A stretch of 64,000 nucleotides of DNA from Phycisphaerales bacterium (GCA_022447205.1 JAKVBQ010000002.1:130913-194912), one strand, 5' to 3'. Positions 8,788 through 17,404 are shown, counted from the stretch's first letter. Numbers and translations: made by a program. Notes: a model not told the origin generated them from the sequence alone.

Positions 8788-10056
8788 TCAGAAGGGTGCG
8801 ACCGGGCCGACCGCGATTCGAACCGGAGCATGCGCCCATCCATCACCCATGCGACGCCTGACAACGGCATCGACCGTCTCATGGGTGAGGGTGTCGATTC
8901 CTTCGGCCAGATCGGCAAGCGATCGGGGCGCACCACGCTGATGCTGGTCGCGAGCGAGCGCGAAGGCCCGTACGGACGTGCTTTCCCCCTGCATGAGGAT
9001 CCTGGTCTTGAATCCACGCTGGACCCGCTCGAACTCCGAGGGTTCGAGTCCGTCCCGACCGAATCGCTCCAGTTCCTCCATGATGCAGTCGAGTGTCTTT
9101 GCCACGCGATCAGGTGTGGTTCCCGCACCGATCGTGCAGAGACCGAATTCACGGTTCGGACTGTAGCTGGCATGCACGTCGTAGCAGAGGCCGTGCTTTT
9201 CACGCACGTTCTCGAACAGGCGACTGGATGCGCCCGTACCGAGTGCCCGGATCCCCGCGAGGAACGGCAGTTCATCGGGATCACAGACCAACGGACCATC
9301 AAGGCCGAGTTCAAGATGCACCTGGGAACTCGACTGCTGGAGATGCTCGTCACCACCGATCGGAGCCTGTCGCTCCGGCAACTCGGGAGGCGCGCCCGAC
9401 CACTCGGCGAGCAGTTCGTTCAGTTGATCGGCAACGCGCTCCGGATCAACATCGCCCGCGATGGCGATGATCGATCCGATCGGACGGCACCGCTCGGACC
9501 ATGCCGCACGAATCGAGTCGATGTCCAGTGACTCGATGACCGAACGACTTCCATAGGCACTTCGATTGAAGGGCGCGGGAATTGCCCGTCTGTGCAATGC
9601 CTGATCCGCACGCGATCCGGGGTCGTCAAGCAATCCATCGATCGCCTGGAGGCACAGACTCCGCACCGGCTCGAGCGCACTTTCCGGCATGATCGGCCTC
9701 AAGACGAGATCGGCGAGTGACTCGATGGTCGGTTGGAGGTTCTCCCCACGAACCGAAGCACTGATTCTGGTCAGGGAGGGGTGCACGGAGACTTCACAGA
9801 TCACGCCGAGACAGTCGAGTCGATCATTGAATGCGCGGGAATCCAGATCACCTGCGCCTCGTTCAAGCAATTCAGCACACATGACCGCCAGACCATCGTT
9901 CCCATCCCCGACAGGATCCTGACCGGTCCCCGACGGCACCCACCAGGAGAGGGCAGCACTGCGAAGGGAGTGGTTGGGCTCGACGAGGAGGGTGGCACCG
10001 CAGTCCAGGACCCGTTCATGGATGCTAAGGGCGGGTTGGCATTGTGCTCTGGTCAT
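8788..10056 (-). CDS. Non-catalytic M16 peptidase homologue
   Basis: 422 residues covering both M16 half-domains of a single subunit. Active M16 peptidases carry HxxEH plus a distal Glu; here the aligned segment reads GLAVMCAELLERGAG (about 54-68), with no zinc ligand. The C-terminal half keeps the substrate-binding Arg/Tyr pair in SRLFENVREKHGLCY (about 280-294). This is the pattern of the non-catalytic partner of heterodimeric M16 proteases such as PqqF/G-like or mitochondrial-processing-type pairs. No catalytic M16 is encoded in the window. It follows dapB by 35 bases and precedes the 86-residue gene. Confidence 0.8.
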   Translation of the reverse strand: MTRAQCQPALSIHERVLDCGATLLVEPNHSLRSAALSWWVPSGTGQDPVGDGNDGLAVMCAELLERGAGDLDSRAFNDRLDCLGVICEVSVHPSLTRISASVRGENLQPTIESLADLVLRPIMPESALEPVRSLCLQAIDGLLDDPGSRADQALHRRAIPAPFNRSAYGSRSVIESLDIDSIRAAWSERCRPIGSIIAIAGDVDPERVADQLNELLAEWSGAPPELPERQAPIGGDEHLQQSSSQVHLELGLDGPLVCDPDELPFLAGIRALGTGASSRLFENVREKHGLCYDVHASYSPNREFGLCTIGAGTTPDRVAKTLDCIMEELERFGRDGLEPSEFERVQRGFKTRILMQGESTSVRAFALARDQHQRGAPRSLADLAEGIDTLTHETVDAVVRRRMGDGWAHAPVRIAVGPVAPF

Positions 10057-10091
10057 CTCTGTGCTCTTCCAATTGCCTTTTTAACAAGTAC

Positions 10092-10817
10092 TTATGGCTT
10101 AATGCGAGTGGGAATCCGCAAATCGAGCAGATCGGGGACATCGTAGAGCCCGGGCTCCTGTTGGAGCAGTGTACGAGCCAGATGAAGTGCGCCTTCAGCA
10201 AAGAGCGAGCGGTCGAGGGCTTCATGCTTCAGGGTGAGCCGTTCTCGCCCCAGCGTGAAACCGACCTCATGCTCTCCGGGCACCTGGCCGTGACGAATGG
10301 ACTCAACGCAACCTTCATCGACCTTTAAACCTAGGTTTGAAAGTGAGTTAACCAGTGACAGTGCGGTCCCACTTGGTGCGTCGAGCTTCCCGGTGTGATG
10401 CGTTTCCCGCACGGAGACATCAAGCCGGGGCTCATCCCGCAGCGCCTGACCAGCCACCCGAAGCAGATGGTGGAGCAAGGCAATCCCGATCGACGTGTTC
10501 GAAACGTGGGCGACCGGAACTGAAGTCGAGAGCTCTTGCAACGCGTTCATGGTTCCCTCGCCCAAGGCGGTCGTGCCGACCAAAATCGGCGTTTCAAGCT
10601 CCTGAGCGATGATTATGGCGCGTTGTGTCCCGGCTTCGGAGCTGAAGTCAACGACGACCGTGTCCTCTGCATCATCGGGCAGGTCGGTACGCGTGCGATC
10701 CACTCGACCAGTGATCGTGGCACCAGGATCGACGGCACAGACGTTGGTCATTTCAATGCCCATTCGGCCTTCACTACCGACCAGAATCAGGCGAATGGGA
10801 ACGGTCTCGATGCTCAT
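10092..10817 (-). CDS. dapB: 4-hydroxy-tetrahydrodipicolinate reductase
   Basis: NAD(P)H-dependent reductase of the lysine and diaminopimelate pathway, supplying the peptidoglycan cross-link residue; cytoplasmic. 241 residues. The Rossmann loop is GSEGRMG (about 14-20), followed by DFS near 58 and VGTT near 80. The signature ETHHTGKLDAPSGTAL holds the catalytic His pair, Lys and the substrate loop. It is slightly shorter than E. coli DapB (273 residues), mainly in loops. It is the first gene of a minus-strand group with the M16 homologue; no other dap gene is in the window. Confidence 0.92.
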   Translation of the reverse strand: MSIETVPIRLILVGSEGRMGIEMTNVCAVDPGATITGRVDRTRTDLPDDAEDTVVVDFSSEAGTQRAIIIAQELETPILVGTTALGEGTMNALQELSTSVPVAHVSNTSIGIALLHHLLRVAGQALRDEPRLDVSVRETHHTGKLDAPSGTALSLVNSLSNLGLKVDEGCVESIRHGQVPGEHEVGFTLGRERLTLKHEALDRSLFAEGALHLARTLLQQEPGLYDVPDLLDLRIPTRIKP

Positions 10818-10976
10818 TCAGGGCTCCTGTGACCCATACGGTAGATGAAGTTTTCATTGAAGCAACTTTTCGAATCATTCCGATAAGGGTACAACTCGTC
10901 ACAGCGGTGCCGTCGACGCGCAGGCGCACCGTACACATTTGGAAGTCTCCGACACCGCGCGACGAAAGGGTTCAAT

Positions 10977-11273
10977 ATGGCCAAGAAGAAGCGGGCCGTT
11001 CGAAAGAAGGCCGCAAAGAAGAAGGTCACCAGGAAGAAAGCCACTCGCAAGAAGACCAAGAAGAAGGCTACTCGCAAGAAGGCTGCCAAGAAGAAGACCA
11101 CTCGCAAGAAGGCCAAGAAGAAGGCCACTCGCAAGAAGGCTGCCAAGAAGAAGACCACTCGCAAGAAGGCCAAGAAGAAGGCCACTCGCAAGAAGGCCAC
11201 CCGCAAGAAGGCCACTCGCAAGAAGGCCACTCGCAAGAAGGCCAAGAAGAAGGCTACTCGCCGTCGGCGTTGA
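10977..11273 (+). CDS. Histone-H1-like Lys/Arg repeat protein
   Basis: 98 residues made almost only of Lys, Arg, Ala and Thr, with repeated KKATR, KKAKKKATR and KKAAKKKTTR units after MAKKKRAVRKK. This is the composition of eukaryotic H1 tails and of bacterial H1-like proteins such as those of chlamydiae and many planctomycetes, which bind and compact DNA without sequence preference. No globular domain is present. It is a single-gene unit with a terminator 27 bases after the stop. Confidence 0.8.
   Translation: MAKKKRAVRKKAAKKKVTRKKATRKKTKKKATRKKAAKKKTTRKKAKKKATRKKAAKKKTTRKKAKKKATRKKATRKKATRKKATRKKAKKKATRRRR
11027..11263 (+). repeat. 15-base tandem repeat inside the H1-like gene
   Basis: Units close to aagaaggccactcgc recur, interleaved with aagaaggccaagaag variants, so the DNA itself is repetitive and likely to vary in copy number. 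All three forward frames are open because the unit length is a multiple of three; only the Lys/Arg frame is credible as a gene. Confidence 0.85.
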
Positions 11274-11300
11274 GTCTCTTCGACTTTTGTTCGTTCATGC

Positions 11301-11330
11301 AGGAGCCGCCCACGGGCGGCTCCTGTTCTT
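11301..11330 (+). terminator. Rho-independent terminator of the H1-like gene
   Basis: An 11-bp perfect stem (11301-11311 with 11314-11324, aggagccgccc / gggcggctcct) with a two-base AC gap, followed by gttctttacc. Confidence 0.75.
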
Positions 11331-11412
11331 TACCCCCGAAGAAGAGACTCTCCAGAGAAAAGGGCAAGCCAGGTGAGCCTTTCGTCCGAGAACATGACTT
11401 GGTGCGAAGGGG

Positions 11413-11441
11413 TTCATCCGACTCGACTGATCCGCTAGAAT
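11413..11441 (+). promoter_or_regulatory. Possible sigma-70 promoter of the ferredoxin gene
   Basis: TTCATC (11413-11418), a 17-base spacer and TAGAAT (11436-11441), which matches TATAAT at five of six positions. It lies 55 bases before the ferredoxin start. Confidence 0.4.
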
Positions 11442-11495
11442 TCCCAGCCCACTGTCGTCGAGATCTGGAAACCGGCAGGTTGGAGCAGAAGTCGT

Positions 11496-11756
11496 ATGCC
11501 ACACATCATTGCTGAACCCTGCATCGGAACACGCGACACGGCATGTGTCGAGGTCTGTCCGGTGGACTGCATCCATCCGAAGAACGACGAAGGCGAGTTC
11601 GAAGAGGCCGCTCAGCTGTACATCGATCCTGACACGTGCATCGACTGCGGACTCTGCGTCGACGAATGTCCGGTACAGGCGATCTTCCCGGAGGAGGATC
11701 TTCCTGAAGAGTGGACGAAGTACATCCAGATCAACATTGACTACTACGCCGGCTGA
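11496..11756 (+). CDS. fdxA: 7Fe ferredoxin
   Basis: Small electron carrier of 86 residues. The first cluster site is C-x7-C-x3-C-P (CIGTRDTACVEVCP), typical of a [3Fe-4S] centre with an extra Cys following (CPVDC); the second is C-x2-C-x2-C-x3-C-P (CIDCGLCVDECP) for [4Fe-4S]. The acidic C-terminal tail (FPEEDLPEEW onward) is usual for the Azotobacter FdI / FdxA type. A stand-alone gene; its redox partner is not evident nearby. Confidence 0.88.
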   Translation: MPHIIAEPCIGTRDTACVEVCPVDCIHPKNDEGEFEEAAQLYIDPDTCIDCGLCVDECPVQAIFPEEDLPEEWTKYIQINIDYYAG

Positions 11757-11794
11757 TCACGCACGATCGAACCGGGACCGGGGAGAAGGACGGC

Positions 11795-12208
11795 TCAGGC
11801 CGCCTCTTCCAGGCCGGGACCGCGAAGCCCGCAGCCGATCCCGCTTGCGGTGTCGGGACGCTCGATCCAATCCTCCGCGCGACCACCAAGCTCGAGTTCG
11901 CTGTGCATCGTCTTGCGATAGCCGAGTTTCCTGACGACCTCGAGGACATCCGTCCAGTTCGGGAAGCTCTTGCCATTGACACGCTTGAAGGCGTCGATGG
12001 CGAGGAGGAACAGGAACTGCTCCTGGGTCATCTCCCCCTCTTCGGCGGACTTGACGAAGTCGGAAAGACGGCGGCCGGGGCCACGCCTTCGTTCGAGGTT
12101 CGTGGGTGTGGCTTTCTCGAGCGCTCGTCGGTCAAGACCCGTTCGCCGATCCACGACACCACCCTCGTCTCGTCGTTCACCGCTGCGATCACCACTTGAT
12201 TCACTCAT
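11795..12208 (-). CDS. Arg-rich protein of unknown function
   Basis: 137 residues starting at ATG 12208, preceded by AGGAG at seven bases, which decides this start over a GTG six codons upstream. The N-terminal half carries two related motifs, VVDRRTGLDRRALE and LERRRGPGRRLSDF, and the middle is a helical stretch (MTQEQFLFLLAIDAFKRVNG) followed by FPNWTDVLEVVRKLGYRK. No catalytic residues are evident. The helical part could form a small helix-turn-helix-like domain, but I cannot assign a family. It is convergent with the ferredoxin gene. Confidence 0.6.
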   Translation of the reverse strand: MSESSGDRSGERRDEGGVVDRRTGLDRRALEKATPTNLERRRGPGRRLSDFVKSAEEGEMTQEQFLFLLAIDAFKRVNGKSFPNWTDVLEVVRKLGYRKTMHSELELGGRAEDWIERPDTASGIGCGLRGPGLEEAA

Positions 12209-12347
12209 GTCCGAACTCCTCGTCACTTGATTGCCCCGTTCCGAACTACAGGGGCCTCAACCCAGCTACACTGAGGCGATCCTCCGCCGACCGCCGGGCA
12301 AGCCGCCCGATGACGGCGTCCTGCAGCTCCTCCTTCGGCTCGATCTG

Positions 12348-12803
12348 ATGACAACTGAACCAGGAAACACATTCAACCCGCTTGCCGCCCTGATGGGGTG
12401 GGTTGTTCCCGGACTCGGGCATTGGATCATCGGCGAGAAAGGGCGTGGCGCCCTGATTCTGGGCGGTGTGGTCTTCCTCTGGGCTTCGGGGCTGCTGATC
12501 GGTGGGATCGACAGCGTCGACAAGTCCGAGGACAAGCTCTGGTTCTATGCCCAGGCCGGATCAGGGCCGATCGCCTTCGTCGTCGACGGCCTGAACGACA
12601 GGTTGATCAAGAGCGGCTCCTGGGGCGAAATGCTCGATGCCCCGAAGGCTGGCAGACAGGTGAGCAGCTACAAGTCGATCGCGCAGATGAACGAGTACGG
12701 AACCCTCTTCACCGCACTCGCAGGCCTGATGAACGTCGTCGCACTCCTCGATGCGGGCTCAAGGCCCGGTGCGAATCGGCGGCAGAAGGTGGTGACGACG
12801 TGA
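12348..12803 (+). CDS. Small membrane protein (DUF6677-like)
   Basis: 151 residues when started at ATG 12348. The segment LMGWVVPGLGHWIIGEKGRGALILGGVVFLWASGLLIGG matches the general pattern of TM2-like or DUF6677 membrane proteins, in which a GLGH/GAGH turn joins two helices; the family name is from memory. A third hydrophobic segment lies near the end (LFTALAGLMNVVALLDA). It overlaps the following small membrane gene (GTG inside its last codons), so the two are translationally coupled. The link to a function is unknown. Confidence 0.6.
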   Translation: MTTEPGNTFNPLAALMGWVVPGLGHWIIGEKGRGALILGGVVFLWASGLLIGGIDSVDKSEDKLWFYAQAGSGPIAFVVDGLNDRLIKSGSWGEMLDAPKAGRQVSSYKSIAQMNEYGTLFTALAGLMNVVALLDAGSRPGANRRQKVVTT

Positions 12804-13051
12804 CGCTCCACCTGGCCTGGATTCCCTTCGTCGAACCACTCCCGAGCATGGGCTCCTGGTGGCCGCTGCTGCTGGTTCCGTTGGCCTTCGGGATCTCGAT
12901 GATCTACAAGGCACTGAGGGTCACGACCCTCGAACACTACGTGTCGAGTGTCATGATCATGACCTCGCAGATCGTGGGTTCGATGATCCTGCTGGCGATC
13001 GGGCTGTACCTGGTTGTTCAGTTCCTGATCCCGATGATCCCGGCCAGCTGA
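12800..13051 (+). CDS. Small membrane protein coupled to the preceding gene
   Basis: 83 residues from GTG 12800, whose last bases overlap the stop of the upstream gene (GTGA). Two transmembrane helices are evident: WWPLLLVPLAFGISMIYKAL and MIMTSQIVGSMILLAIGLYLV. A linking segment RVTTLEHYVSSV lies between them. I recognise no family. The overlap and shared membrane character suggest the two proteins work together. Confidence 0.6.
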   Translation: MTLHLAWIPFVEPLPSMGSWWPLLLVPLAFGISMIYKALRVTTLEHYVSSVMIMTSQIVGSMILLAIGLYLVVQFLIPMIPAS

Positions 13052-13059
13052 CAGACCAT

Positions 13060-14550
13060 TCAATCACGCTTGAGCCGGCGAACTCCGCCGCCGGGCTTGT
13101 CGCTCTTGTTGATCGGACGCTGTTTCTTGGTGCGTCGCGCCGCATTGCCACGAGCACCGAACTTGAGCTCGGTGGATCCGTGCTTCTTGTTCCTCTTTCT
13201 CGTGCCTGATCCGCCCTGACGATCGGTTGCCTTGCCGTGTCTCGCCTTCTCGGAGGATCCGGAACCCCGATCCCGGGAATCGGGCCCGGATCGCCTGCTG
13301 TTCTCGCGGAGCTTGAGTTGAGCGAGTGCCTTCTTGCCGGCACGGGCCTTGCTGATGCGTTCGAGATCCACGGGTCGGATCCACTCATCGCAGTCGGGCG
13401 TCGGAATCGAATCGACCCGAACACCTGCCACGGAACGAAAACGTGGCCAGATCTGCTCGTCACGTGGAGAGACGAGCGTGAACGATTCTCCGAATCCACC
13501 GCCATGGCCAGCGCGTCCCACACGGTGAACGTAGTCCTCGATGGAGACCGGCAGGTCGTAGTTGATGACGGTTCGGATCGTCGGGATGTGCAGACCACGG
13601 GCCGCGACATCCGTGGCGACGAGGACCCTGAGATCGCCGGAGGAGAAACGCTCGATGGCGAGCTGGCGCTGTGCCTGCGATCGGTTGCCGTGGACAAGAC
13701 CCACGTTGAGTTCGTTGCGACGGAGAGCGGTCGCCACCCAGCCAGCCCTTCGGCGTGTCCTGGCGAAGATGATCACACCTCGCCGTGAATCACCCTTGAC
13801 CAGTGAAAGGAGGACCGGAACCTTCAGGATGTCGGGGACATGGATCGAATGCTGCCCGACATGGTCGACGACGGTGTTGGCACCGATCTCGACCCGGAAG
13901 GGAGTCTCGAGGAACTTCGAGGCGAGCTCGGAGACCGGCGGCGGCATGGTGGCGGAGAAGAACATCATCTGCCGCTCTGCAGGGACGCGGGCGAGGAGAT
14001 GGCGGACCTGCGGGAGGAAGCCGAGGTCCAGCATGCGATCCCCTTCGTCCACGACGACATGTTGGACATGGGCGAGGGTGAGCGCACCGCAATCGATGAG
14101 TTCCCGAATCCGGCCCGGGGTCCCCACCAGGAGGTCCACGCCGGCCGCGATCGCGTCGCGCTGTGGCTTGAGCGCAGATTTCCCGTAGACGGCATGACTT
14201 CGCAGGACGGAGCCCTTGAGGAGATTCCGGCCTTCCTGAGCGACCTGCTGGGCGAGTTCACGAACCGGACAGAGGACCAGCGCCCGGAGGCGCCTGCCGG
14301 GGTCGACGCCCCTGCCACGACGCACCGGTGGAGGTGCCGAGAGCAGGTGCTGGGCAAGGGGAATGACGTAGGCCAGTGTCTTGCCGGTGCCGGTGGGGGC
14401 GATACCGACCACGTCACGACCTTCAAGTGTCGCTGGCAGCGATTGTTGCTGGATGGGGGTCGGAGTCTCGATCCCCATCCCGGCAAGCCCACGCACCAGA
14501 ATCGGGTTCAGGGGTGGCGAGCTGAATTGTGGAGTCTGGTCTGGATTCAT
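13060..14550 (-). CDS. DEAD-box RNA helicase, RhlE-type, with variant motifs
   Basis: 496 residues. The helicase core has the Q motif GIETPTPIQ, motif I APTGTGKT, Ia PVRELAQQ, Ib TPGR, III SAT, IV IIFARTR and V ATDVAARG in the right order. Two motifs are unusual: motif II reads DEGD instead of DEAD, and motif VI reads HRVGRAGH instead of HRIGRTGR, losing the last Arg. The C-terminal 110 residues are strongly basic (Lys/Arg/Gly/Ser), a typical RNA-binding tail. Expected roles are ribosome assembly or mRNA remodelling. ATP coupling may differ because of the motif VI change. Confidence 0.88.
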   Translation of the reverse strand: MNPDQTPQFSSPPLNPILVRGLAGMGIETPTPIQQQSLPATLEGRDVVGIAPTGTGKTLAYVIPLAQHLLSAPPPVRRGRGVDPGRRLRALVLCPVRELAQQVAQEGRNLLKGSVLRSHAVYGKSALKPQRDAIAAGVDLLVGTPGRIRELIDCGALTLAHVQHVVVDEGDRMLDLGFLPQVRHLLARVPAERQMMFFSATMPPPVSELASKFLETPFRVEIGANTVVDHVGQHSIHVPDILKVPVLLSLVKGDSRRGVIIFARTRRRAGWVATALRRNELNVGLVHGNRSQAQRQLAIERFSSGDLRVLVATDVAARGLHIPTIRTVINYDLPVSIEDYVHRVGRAGHGGGFGESFTLVSPRDEQIWPRFRSVAGVRVDSIPTPDCDEWIRPVDLERISKARAGKKALAQLKLRENSRRSGPDSRDRGSGSSEKARHGKATDRQGGSGTRKRNKKHGSTELKFGARGNAARRTKKQRPINKSDKPGGGVRRLKRD

Positions 14551-14768
14551 GGAAACCTGAAGAGCATAGCGAACCGGAGTCCTAGCATCTGAAAGGGACG
14601 GGGCAGGAAGGGGGTTGTACCTCCTGGAGAGCGTAGGGCCGGATTATTCGGGTGGTGGCCCGATGTCCGGTCAGATCGAGGATTAACCAGTCAAGACGCT
14701 CCCTCTGACGGACGATTGAGAACCAGGAGTCCGTCTCGGGAGTACACATAAGGCCAAATGGTGTAGTC

Positions 14769-15629
14769 ATGGAATCACACAAGCACAATCAGGGTCACTC
14801 CGACATCGAACCGATTCGCACGCTCAAGGCGCGCCTCGACTTCGAATCCGACGCCTGGTCGGAAGCAAGGGCGGAATCAGGTGCGAGCGGGTGGACCCCC
14901 TCCTTCAAGACGAGCCGCGACCTCTCGGCATACCACCGGCTCGCGATCTCGCCCTTCAGGATCGAGGACCTGCTGTCGATCTGGCGGACGGGAAGCACCG
15001 GAAGCGGAAACCTGAACGTCATCCTGGACTGCGAGGTCACGGATGCCCGCGTTGACAACGGACTCGACGTCCTGCGCGAACTGCATCGACACACGGTCGA
15101 CCTGGTCGGACCGGACACGGCGGAAGGACTCCTCATCCTCGATGACGATGCACTCGACGTGTATGCAAGAAGCTTCGCGATCAAGGAACTCGCGCTGGTT
15201 CGGATCGACGGTCCCATCGACCGAGGTGACATCATCGCGATGCTCTCCAGCACCTCCCAGGGGTGCTCACCGCTCGATGTCGAACTGCGCGGAGTCGCTG
15301 CAACGGAATTCGTCCAGGATGGACCGACCATCCTCGAAAGCAGGCAGATCGACGTGGTGGCATCCGCCCTCGGAACGGATCTGGCACGGTATGTCGAGTC
15401 GGTCCTTCGGGTGCCCTGCGGAGAGATCCCGAAGCCGCCCGACTCCGCGGTGATGAGACTGCTTGCCAAGAGTGGTTCGATTCTCGTCCGCCCCCAGGAC
15501 ACCGAGCTGCTCGGGAACAACGTCGACGTCGGCATCTGCACGTCCCCGAGAAACCAGAGGGTCGCGATCGACACCTCACTGGTGTTCTCGAGGCCTGACG
15601 GGACCTGGCATGCCAGGGAAGCCGCATGA
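14769..15629 (+). CDS. Hypothetical protein
   Basis: 286 residues with no signal peptide or membrane helix and no motif I recognise. It is acidic overall, with a polar N-terminus (MESHKHNQGHSD) and a core of alternating strands and helices (LNVILDCEVTDA, GLLILDDDALDVYARSF, ELALVRIDGPIDRGDIIAML). It ends DTSLVFSRPDGTWHAREAA. Codon use looks like its neighbours. It stands alone, divergent from the helicase gene and followed by a strong hairpin. Confidence 0.55.
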   Translation: MESHKHNQGHSDIEPIRTLKARLDFESDAWSEARAESGASGWTPSFKTSRDLSAYHRLAISPFRIEDLLSIWRTGSTGSGNLNVILDCEVTDARVDNGLDVLRELHRHTVDLVGPDTAEGLLILDDDALDVYARSFAIKELALVRIDGPIDRGDIIAMLSSTSQGCSPLDVELRGVAATEFVQDGPTILESRQIDVVASALGTDLARYVESVLRVPCGEIPKPPDSAVMRLLAKSGSILVRPQDTELLGNNVDVGICTSPRNQRVAIDTSLVFSRPDGTWHAREAA

Positions 15630-15762
15630 GGCACCGACGACGCGGAGACTGATCGGACCCATCCTCACAAAGGGAACATTCCGGTGTGAATCCGGATCGA
15701 ATGAGCGCCCTGCATTCAGGGACTCGCCACTCGAACCGATTTTCCACCATGGAGAAGGGACC

Positions 15763-15801
15763 GGATGCGGTCGGATGCCCACAAGGCATCCGGCCGCATT
15801 C
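15763..15801 (+). terminator. Long hairpin between the hypothetical gene and the fatty acid transporter
   Basis: 17-base arms ggatgcggtcggatgcc (15763-15779) and ggcatccggccgcattc (15785-15801) pair except one mismatch and one G-U, around the loop cacaa. There is no T-run, so a terminator is likely but an mRNA-stability or regulatory hairpin is possible. Confidence 0.5.
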
Positions 15802-15865
15802 TCCATTCAGGGCCTTTCGATCCGATGCCGACCACAAGAGTCGATCGCTCTCGTACGCTACGGGC

Positions 15866-17284
15866 ATGATTGCACGAATCGGCCTGCTGATCAGCGCCAC
15901 GATCGGACGCTGGATACCAGAACCATTCATCCTCGCCCTCGGACTGACGGTGGTGACCGCGCTCCTGGCGCTGTTCTTCGGTTTCCCTCCCGTGACCGAT
16001 CCGGCGACCGGGAGCCTCGTCGCGGTCCCCAGGATCGACGCTGCCGACAAGCTTCTCGAGACCTGGTGGAATCCCGGGCTGTGGAAGTTCCTCGGTTTCA
16101 GCATGCAGATGTCGCTGATCCTGGTCACCGGTTTCGCGATCGCCCAGAGTCGGCCGGTGCGAATCGTGATCAACTGGATCTCAAGCCTGCCCCGGAGCAC
16201 CGCAGGTGGCGCCGCGATGGTCGCGGTCGTGGCGATGGCGACGGCCCTTCTCAACTGGGGCCTCGGCCTCATCGTCGGCGCACTCCTTGCGTATGAAACG
16301 GCGAAGAGCCTCGACCGACGGGGCATCCGTGCCCACTACCCGTTGATCTGTGCGGCCGGCTACACCGGTCTCCTTGTCTGGCACGGAGGACTCTCGGGCA
16401 CCGCACCAACGAAGATGAGCCAGACCAAAGAGGCGGCGGACATCCTGCCTGAATCGGTGATGGCGAACCTGGAGGTCTCGGCGATTCCGTTGCAGGAGAC
16501 CCTCTTCTCCGGGTTGAACATGTTCGTGAGCCTTGGACTCCTTGCGGTCGTTCCGATCACGCTCTTCCTGCTGGCTCCGAGGAGCGCCGACCAGATCCGG
16601 ACCGCACGCGAACTCGACGTGAACGATGCCGATTCGGGCGACACGGACGCGACCGACGTGGAGCCCTCGAGTGTGATCGCGATCGTCATCAACATCCTGG
16701 TCGCCGTTGCACTCCTGACCGGCATGGTGCTCTACCTCTCGGATCCGGATCGAGGCTTCGGATCGATCAGCCCGAACGAGATCAATGCGACGATGCTCGG
16801 CATCGGGATGCTGCTGCACGTCTCCCCCATCAGCTACCTTCGCGCCGTCGAATCAGCGGTACGTGGGTGCGCGGGGATCATCATCCAGTTCCCCCTGTAC
16901 GCGGGGATCATGGTGATGATGAGCGTGTCCGGGCTGATGAAGATGGTCTCGGACTTCGCCGCGGAACATGCGGGTCCGAACACGCTTCCGTTGTTGACCT
17001 TCCTGAGTGCCGGCGTGGTGAACTTCTTCGTCCCGTCCGGTGGCGGCCAATGGGGCGTCCAGGGTCCCATCGCGCTGGAAGCCGGTGCGGCAGCCGGGAT
17101 CGCCCCGAGCGAGATGATCATGTCGGTCGCCTACGGAGACCAGCTCACCAACATGCTGCAACCGTTCTGGGCACTGCCACTCCTCGCGATCACTGGAATC
17201 AAGGCCCGTGACATCGTCGGCTACACGGCGATCGTGATGGTGGTCGCAGGCGCCTGGATGGCACTGGGGCTCTGGGTCTTCTGA
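15866..17284 (+). CDS. atoE: Short-chain fatty acid transporter (AtoE family)
   Basis: 472-residue integral membrane protein started at ATG 15866 (MIARIGLLISATIGRWIPEPF), where similarity to the family begins. About ten or more hydrophobic helices are visible. Conserved-looking loops include LLNWGLGLIVGALLA, the VWHGGLSGTAPTKM segment and FFVPSGGGQWGVQGP, which are hallmarks of the AtoE family of short-chain fatty acid / acetoacetate permeases. It would bring butyrate-like acids or branched short-chain acids into the cell, which fits the acyl-CoA catabolic genes at 24-37 kb, although no operon links them. Confidence 0.82.
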   Translation: MIARIGLLISATIGRWIPEPFILALGLTVVTALLALFFGFPPVTDPATGSLVAVPRIDAADKLLETWWNPGLWKFLGFSMQMSLILVTGFAIAQSRPVRIVINWISSLPRSTAGGAAMVAVVAMATALLNWGLGLIVGALLAYETAKSLDRRGIRAHYPLICAAGYTGLLVWHGGLSGTAPTKMSQTKEAADILPESVMANLEVSAIPLQETLFSGLNMFVSLGLLAVVPITLFLLAPRSADQIRTARELDVNDADSGDTDATDVEPSSVIAIVINILVAVALLTGMVLYLSDPDRGFGSISPNEINATMLGIGMLLHVSPISYLRAVESAVRGCAGIIIQFPLYAGIMVMMSVSGLMKMVSDFAAEHAGPNTLPLLTFLSAGVVNFFVPSGGGQWGVQGPIALEAGAAAGIAPSEMIMSVAYGDQLTNMLQPFWALPLLAITGIKARDIVGYTAIVMVVAGAWMALGLWVF

Positions 17285-17404
17285 TCGCTCGGGAGCGGCT
17301 CTTTTGTCGAAATTCACCACAGGTTGACGATTGCCGTATGGAACCGCGGCATGGTCGAACGGTACAGTCGGTTCTGACCATTCAATGGAACACAGGAGCT
17401 CCCA

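Noticed and set aside
11027..11263. Possible CRISPR-like repeat array
   Set aside because: Repeats are 15 bases with no unique spacers and lie within a coding frame.
10829..11515. Alternative forward frames through the H1-like repeat
   Set aside because: The 15-base unit keeps every forward frame open. The alternative products (EEGHSQEG-type and RRPLARR-type repeats) are artefacts; only the Lys/Arg/Ala/Thr frame has the composition of a known protein class and a terminator placed for it.
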